A DNA stretch of 64,000 nt from an uncultured Bacteroidia bacterium (GTDB lineage Bacteria > Bacteroidota > Bacteroidia > Bacteroidales > F082): assembly GCA_902774295.1 (NCBI GenBank), contig CACYHP010000001.1, forward strand, positions 1,178,001-1,242,000, written 5' to 3'. The notes under the pieces were generated by a model. That model was not told the DNA's origin, did no database searches, and saw only the letters and a program-made list of their open reading frames with translations. Positions 61,089 through 64,000 of the stretch are shown here, in pieces (the stretch's first letter is position 1; each line of letters starts with the position of its first letter). The position numbers and the translations under genes were made by a program.

Positions 61089-62099
61089 ATGAAAGAAAAT
61101 ATATTGATTATTGGCGGTGGAGCCGCCGGAATGGAAGCAGCCGCACAGTTGCAAAAGATGGGGCTGACACCAATTATTGTTGAAAAAAGCGAGAATCTTG
61201 GCGGACATATCGCACAGTGGGACAGACTGTTCCCGGCATTTCATCCTGCAAAAGACGTGGTGGATCAGATGCTCGGTCAGGTGAAGGACGTCAAGACTTA
61301 TCTTAACACGGAAGTTACTGATATTCAGAAAGATAACAATGGTTTTCATGCCGTTTTAAGCAATAATGAAAAGATTGACGCTAAGGCTGTGATTCTTGCT
61401 ACAGGTTTTGATGTTTTCAAGGCTGAGCGTAAACAGGAATACGGCTACGGCATTTACAATAATGTGATGACCAGCGTCGAACTGGAGAAATTCTTCAGGA
61501 CAGGCAAAGACGAGCGCATCAACAACCCTAAAAAGATAGGTTTTGTACACTGTGTCGGCGCCCGCGACGTGAAGGTTTGCAACACTTATTGCTCAAAGGT
61601 TTGCTGCACCACGGCTTTGAAACAGGCATGCGAGATAAAAGAAGTGTTCCCGGATGCTGAGGTCTACACCTTCTACATGGATTTGCGAATGTTTGGCCCG
61701 GGTTATGAAGACCTTTATCTTAAAACACAGAAAGATTTCGACGTGAAATGCGTGCGCGGTCGTGTTTGCGAGGTCTCAGAAGACATGGACGGCAAGCTTG
61801 TCATCAAGGCTGAAGACACCTTGTTTGGCAAGCCATTGAAGATGACTCTTGACGTGCTAGTATTGATGTGCAGCATGGAGAAGAACAAGAGCATCGACGC
61901 TATACAACAGAAACTCGGCATTGCCAACAACAGCGATGGTTTCATGCAGAACAAGGATATGTATCTCGGCATGAACGGCACCGCTCAGAACGGCGTTTTC
62001 GTTGCTGGCGCCTGCACCGCCCCGAAGTCACTGCCTGACACCATAGGCGAAGCACGCTCAGTGGCAACTCAAGTGTTTAACTACATAAACAACAAGTAG
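61089..62099 (+). CDS. HdrA/QmoA-like FAD protein
   Basis: A 336-residue flavoprotein. It starts MKENILIIGGGAAGMEAA, the dinucleotide-binding fold; a TTG five codons upstream is less likely. C155, C168, C172 and C173 in HCVGARD and TYCSKVCC match in spacing the inserted [4Fe-4S] site of HdrA. It lacks the extra N- and C-terminal ferredoxin domains of methanogen HdrA and so resembles QmoA. A C-terminal GVFVAGACTAPKSLPD segment completes the FAD fold. Stop and next start are 2 bp apart. Confidence 0.85.
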   Translation: MKENILIIGGGAAGMEAAAQLQKMGLTPIIVEKSENLGGHIAQWDRLFPAFHPAKDVVDQMLGQVKDVKTYLNTEVTDIQKDNNGFHAVLSNNEKIDAKAVILATGFDVFKAERKQEYGYGIYNNVMTSVELEKFFRTGKDERINNPKKIGFVHCVGARDVKVCNTYCSKVCCTTALKQACEIKEVFPDAEVYTFYMDLRMFGPGYEDLYLKTQKDFDVKCVRGRVCEVSEDMDGKLVIKAEDTLFGKPLKMTLDVLVLMCSMEKNKSIDAIQQKLGIANNSDGFMQNKDMYLGMNGTAQNGVFVAGACTAPKSLPDTIGEARSVATQVFNYINNK

Positions 62100-62101
62100 T
62101 T

Positions 62102-62413
62102 ATGGATTTCGGTTTTTGTTTATCACCAAGCTCGCATGTCAAGATGGATAGCATCGACCTGACGACGTTCAACCGTCTGAAGGAGACCAATCCTGACATC
62201 AACACTTGCATCGCATGTGGCTCATGCACAGCGACTTGCACTGCCGGGAACTTCACCGAGATGAGTTTCCGCCGTATCCTTCTGATGCTTCAGAGAGGCA
62301 AAGAAGAAGAGGCAAAGAAAATGATTCAAAGATGTATGCTCTGCGGCAAATGCACCCTCGTTTGCCCTCGCGGCATCAATATTCGTAAGATTTTGTTAGA
62401 CATTACACGATGA
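62102..62413 (+). CDS. second HdrC-like small ferredoxin
   Basis: A 103-residue protein with two [4Fe-4S] motifs: CIACGSCTATC (about residues 36-46) and CMLCGKCTLVCP (about 78-89). It is the minimal HdrC form. Its stop overlaps the next start as ATGA, so it is coupled to the membrane subunit. Two HdrC-like genes in one operon suggest two electron branches. Confidence 0.87.
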   Translation: MDFGFCLSPSSHVKMDSIDLTTFNRLKETNPDINTCIACGSCTATCTAGNFTEMSFRRILLMLQRGKEEEAKKMIQRCMLCGKCTLVCPRGINIRKILLDITR

Positions 62414-64000
62414 ACTCACATATATTCCATCCTTTTGTGCTCCCGTTTGTGCTCGGCATGGCTTTCGTGCTGACATACTGCGTTGTGGGGCTTTTTAGAG
62501 TTATTTTGCAGCTGCCGAAAGACGACAGGAAAAAGTTTCTGCTCTCGCTGGTGACACCTAAGACAGCCTGGGCTAACATCCGCGACCTCTTTGGCGACTG
62601 TCTATTCCATGTGAAGATATGGAAACGCAACCCTGTCTTGGGTTACATGCACTCAGCTATCGCTTTCGGCTGGTTCATGATAATCGTGATAGGACATATC
62701 ATGCTCTTTACCTTGAAACCTCTCGAAGGTGTTGAGGTTGAAGGCTTTGCGCGTACTTTCACCAACTTCTATTACCCTATTTTCTTCAAATATTTCGCTG
62801 AAGAAACACCGGTCTTCGCCTTCCTGATGGATTTCTTCCTCCTGATGATTATCAGCGGTATCCTTATCGCTGTGGTGAAGAAGATCCACTCGAAGATAGT
62901 GGGAGTGAAGCGTATCACGAAATTCGGTTTCGCCGATAGTATGATTCGTTTCGTATTGTGGACTATTTTCCCGTTCCGACTGATTGCGGAAAAGACAAAT
63001 ATCATGGCATTCTGGTGGCTCTATTCCATTGATTTGCTGATATTTATGTTTATGCTGCCGTTTACGAGATACATGCATATCCCGACGGAGGCTCTCTTCA
63101 TCCTGATGCGTCACGCTGGTTTGAATGCCCGTGAGCCTCGCAAGGGTTATGCTCTGGCACAGCTCTATTCATGCCCTTCATGCGGTCTCTGCATCGATGC
63201 TTGTCCTATGAGTGTCAATGATAAGATGAGCGGCAATACCTCGGCATATTTCATGAAAAAGCTCAGAAATAAAGATTCTGAGGAGGCTAAGCGCATCGCC
63301 GAGACCTGTCTGATGTGCGGCAAATGTGTCATGATTTGCCCGGTCAGCATTGAGTCATGCGACATTAAATTCAGCCAGAGAGCAGCCGTGCCTTATGAAA
63401 TCCATAGCGATCATTCATATTTAGACGTCATTTCGACCGATTCTGTCCGTCATTTCGACCGACCGCAGGGAGCGGAGACCCGAGCAAAGCGAGAGCTTTC
63501 ACCTCTGGTGAAAAAATCTCCTAAAACCCTTTATTTCGCTGGCTGTATGACCCAGCTCACGCCTAAAATCATGCGTGCCATGAAGCAAATCATGGAGACG
63601 GCAGGTGAGGAGTATGAATTTCTCGACAAAGACGGTGGTATCTGCTGCGGTCGCCCGATGCTGCTCAGCGGAAAGGTCGCTGAAGCTCAGGCTATGATTG
63701 CCAAAAACACCGAGCTGATTAAGAAATCAGGAGCTACGAAACTCGTGCTTTCATGCCCGATTTGCTACAAAGTGTTTAAAGATGAATATCATCTCGAAGG
63801 TATTGAGATTCAACATCATACGCAGTATATCAACGAACTTGTCAAGAATGGCAAGCTGAAGGTTAACAAGACCGATGTCAACTATGTGTATCACGATCCA
63901 TGTGAGCTCGGCCGCGCTTACGGAGTGTACGACGAGCCTCGTGAAGCCATCGAAAACGTCGGTAATCTGCTCAAAGCAAAATCCGAGAAGGAACTCAGCA
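62410..64000 (+). CDS. membrane-bound HdrD/QmoC-like subunit, 3' truncated by window
   Basis: Open to the window end; 530 residues are visible. The N-terminal part has about five membrane helices (residues 10-230), as in QmoC/NarI-like quinone-reacting subunits. Then come ferredoxin motifs CPSCGLCIDACP and CLMCGKCVMICP (about 257-310), and a CCG domain with C-X32-CC-X35-C-X2-C, a canonical HdrB/D spacing, then the start of a second (HDPCELGRAYG). The dispersed repeat is inserted in frame between the ferredoxin and CCG domains. It probably exchanges electrons between menaquinone and the soluble Hdr-like subunits. Confidence 0.85.
   Translation, partial: MNSHIFHPFVLPFVLGMAFVLTYCVVGLFRVILQLPKDDRKKFLLSLVTPKTAWANIRDLFGDCLFHVKIWKRNPVLGYMHSAIAFGWFMIIVIGHIMLFTLKPLEGVEVEGFARTFTNFYYPIFFKYFAEETPVFAFLMDFFLLMIISGILIAVVKKIHSKIVGVKRITKFGFADSMIRFVLWTIFPFRLIAEKTNIMAFWWLYSIDLLIFMFMLPFTRYMHIPTEALFILMRHAGLNAREPRKGYALAQLYSCPSCGLCIDACPMSVNDKMSGNTSAYFMKKLRNKDSEEAKRIAETCLMCGKCVMICPVSIESCDIKFSQRAAVPYEIHSDHSYLDVISTDSVRHFDRPQGAETRAKRELSPLVKKSPKTLYFAGCMTQLTPKIMRAMKQIMETAGEEYEFLDKDGGICCGRPMLLSGKVAEAQAMIAKNTELIKKSGATKLVLSCPICYKVFKDEYHLEGIEIQHHTQYINELVKNGKLKVNKTDVNYVYHDPCELGRAYGVYDEPREAIENVGNLLKAKSEKELS
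63426..63477. repeat. dispersed TCATTTCGACCGA repeat, two units, inside the Hdr-like gene
   Basis: CGTCATTTCGACCGA occurs twice (63426-63440 and 63448-63462). The second is followed by CCGCAGGGAGCGGAGA as in the BadF copy. The units are read V-I-S-T-D and R-H-F-D-R, two frames that both differ from the BadF copy. Confidence 0.85.

Overview
The window looks like chromosomal DNA of an anaerobic, amino-acid-fermenting member of the Bacteroidota, most likely an uncultured Bacteroidales. Four things point there: a type IX secretion C-terminal domain, two outer-membrane proteins with a CarboxypepD-regulatory-like domain followed by a DUF5686-like body, repeated TAnnTTTG promoter -7 elements upstream of genes, and a Porphyromonas/Fusobacterium-type lysine fermentation cluster. 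There is no rRNA operon, CRISPR array, phage or transposase gene.

Layout. 1-7113: lysine fermentation genes on the + strand (3' end of kdd, kamA, a small membrane protein, kamB, kamC, kamD) ending in a BASS-like transporter; the cofactor-binding subunit gene kamE is absent here. 7110-14941: a lipoprotein prolyl oligopeptidase and a tripartite RND efflux operon. 14969-17474 (- strand): dgt and tsaD, separated by a repeat-rich spacer. 17487-28455 (+): a TamB-like giant, an AddA/RecB-like helicase-nuclease and a tricorn-type S41 protease. 28547-31542 (-): a T9SS cargo protein and a lipoprotein nitroreductase. 31802-34292 (+): a sodium:solute symporter overlapping a threonine aldolase. 34306-38844 (-): an NhaC antiporter, a Tat-like aldo/keto reductase with two ferredoxin motifs, and a NapH-like polyferredoxin. 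38971-42271 (-): ligA, a polytopic membrane protein and a small lipoprotein. 42420-45599 (+): a secreted GH2 beta-galactosidase. 45604-48441: five tRNAs mixed with a Sua5/YrdC protein, an RRM protein, alkaline phosphatase and two strong terminators. 48440-59063: speA, a BadF-like kinase, two DUF5686 paralogues around a nitroreductase-like gene, and glmS. 59247-64000 (+): a five-gene heterodisulfide-reductase/Qmo-like redox operon running off the window.

Themes. The lysine cluster, transporter and peptidase suggest a life based on peptides and amino acids. The Hdr/Qmo-like operon and the polyferredoxin/aldo-keto reductase set are two separate iron-sulfur electron-transfer modules whose substrates cannot be read from the sequence.

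The most unusual signal is a short dispersed DNA repeat (core TCATTTCGACCGACCG) that lies inside two intact genes, a BadF-family gene and the Hdr-like membrane subunit. Its copies are read in three different frames, so it behaves as a DNA element tolerated in protein linkers and not as a protein domain. Several other intergenic repeat families (TTTAGTC tracts, AATCTGCG inverted repeats, GATTAACAGG inverted repeats, a GGTCGCC...GGCGACC-bounded element) also occupy the spacers.
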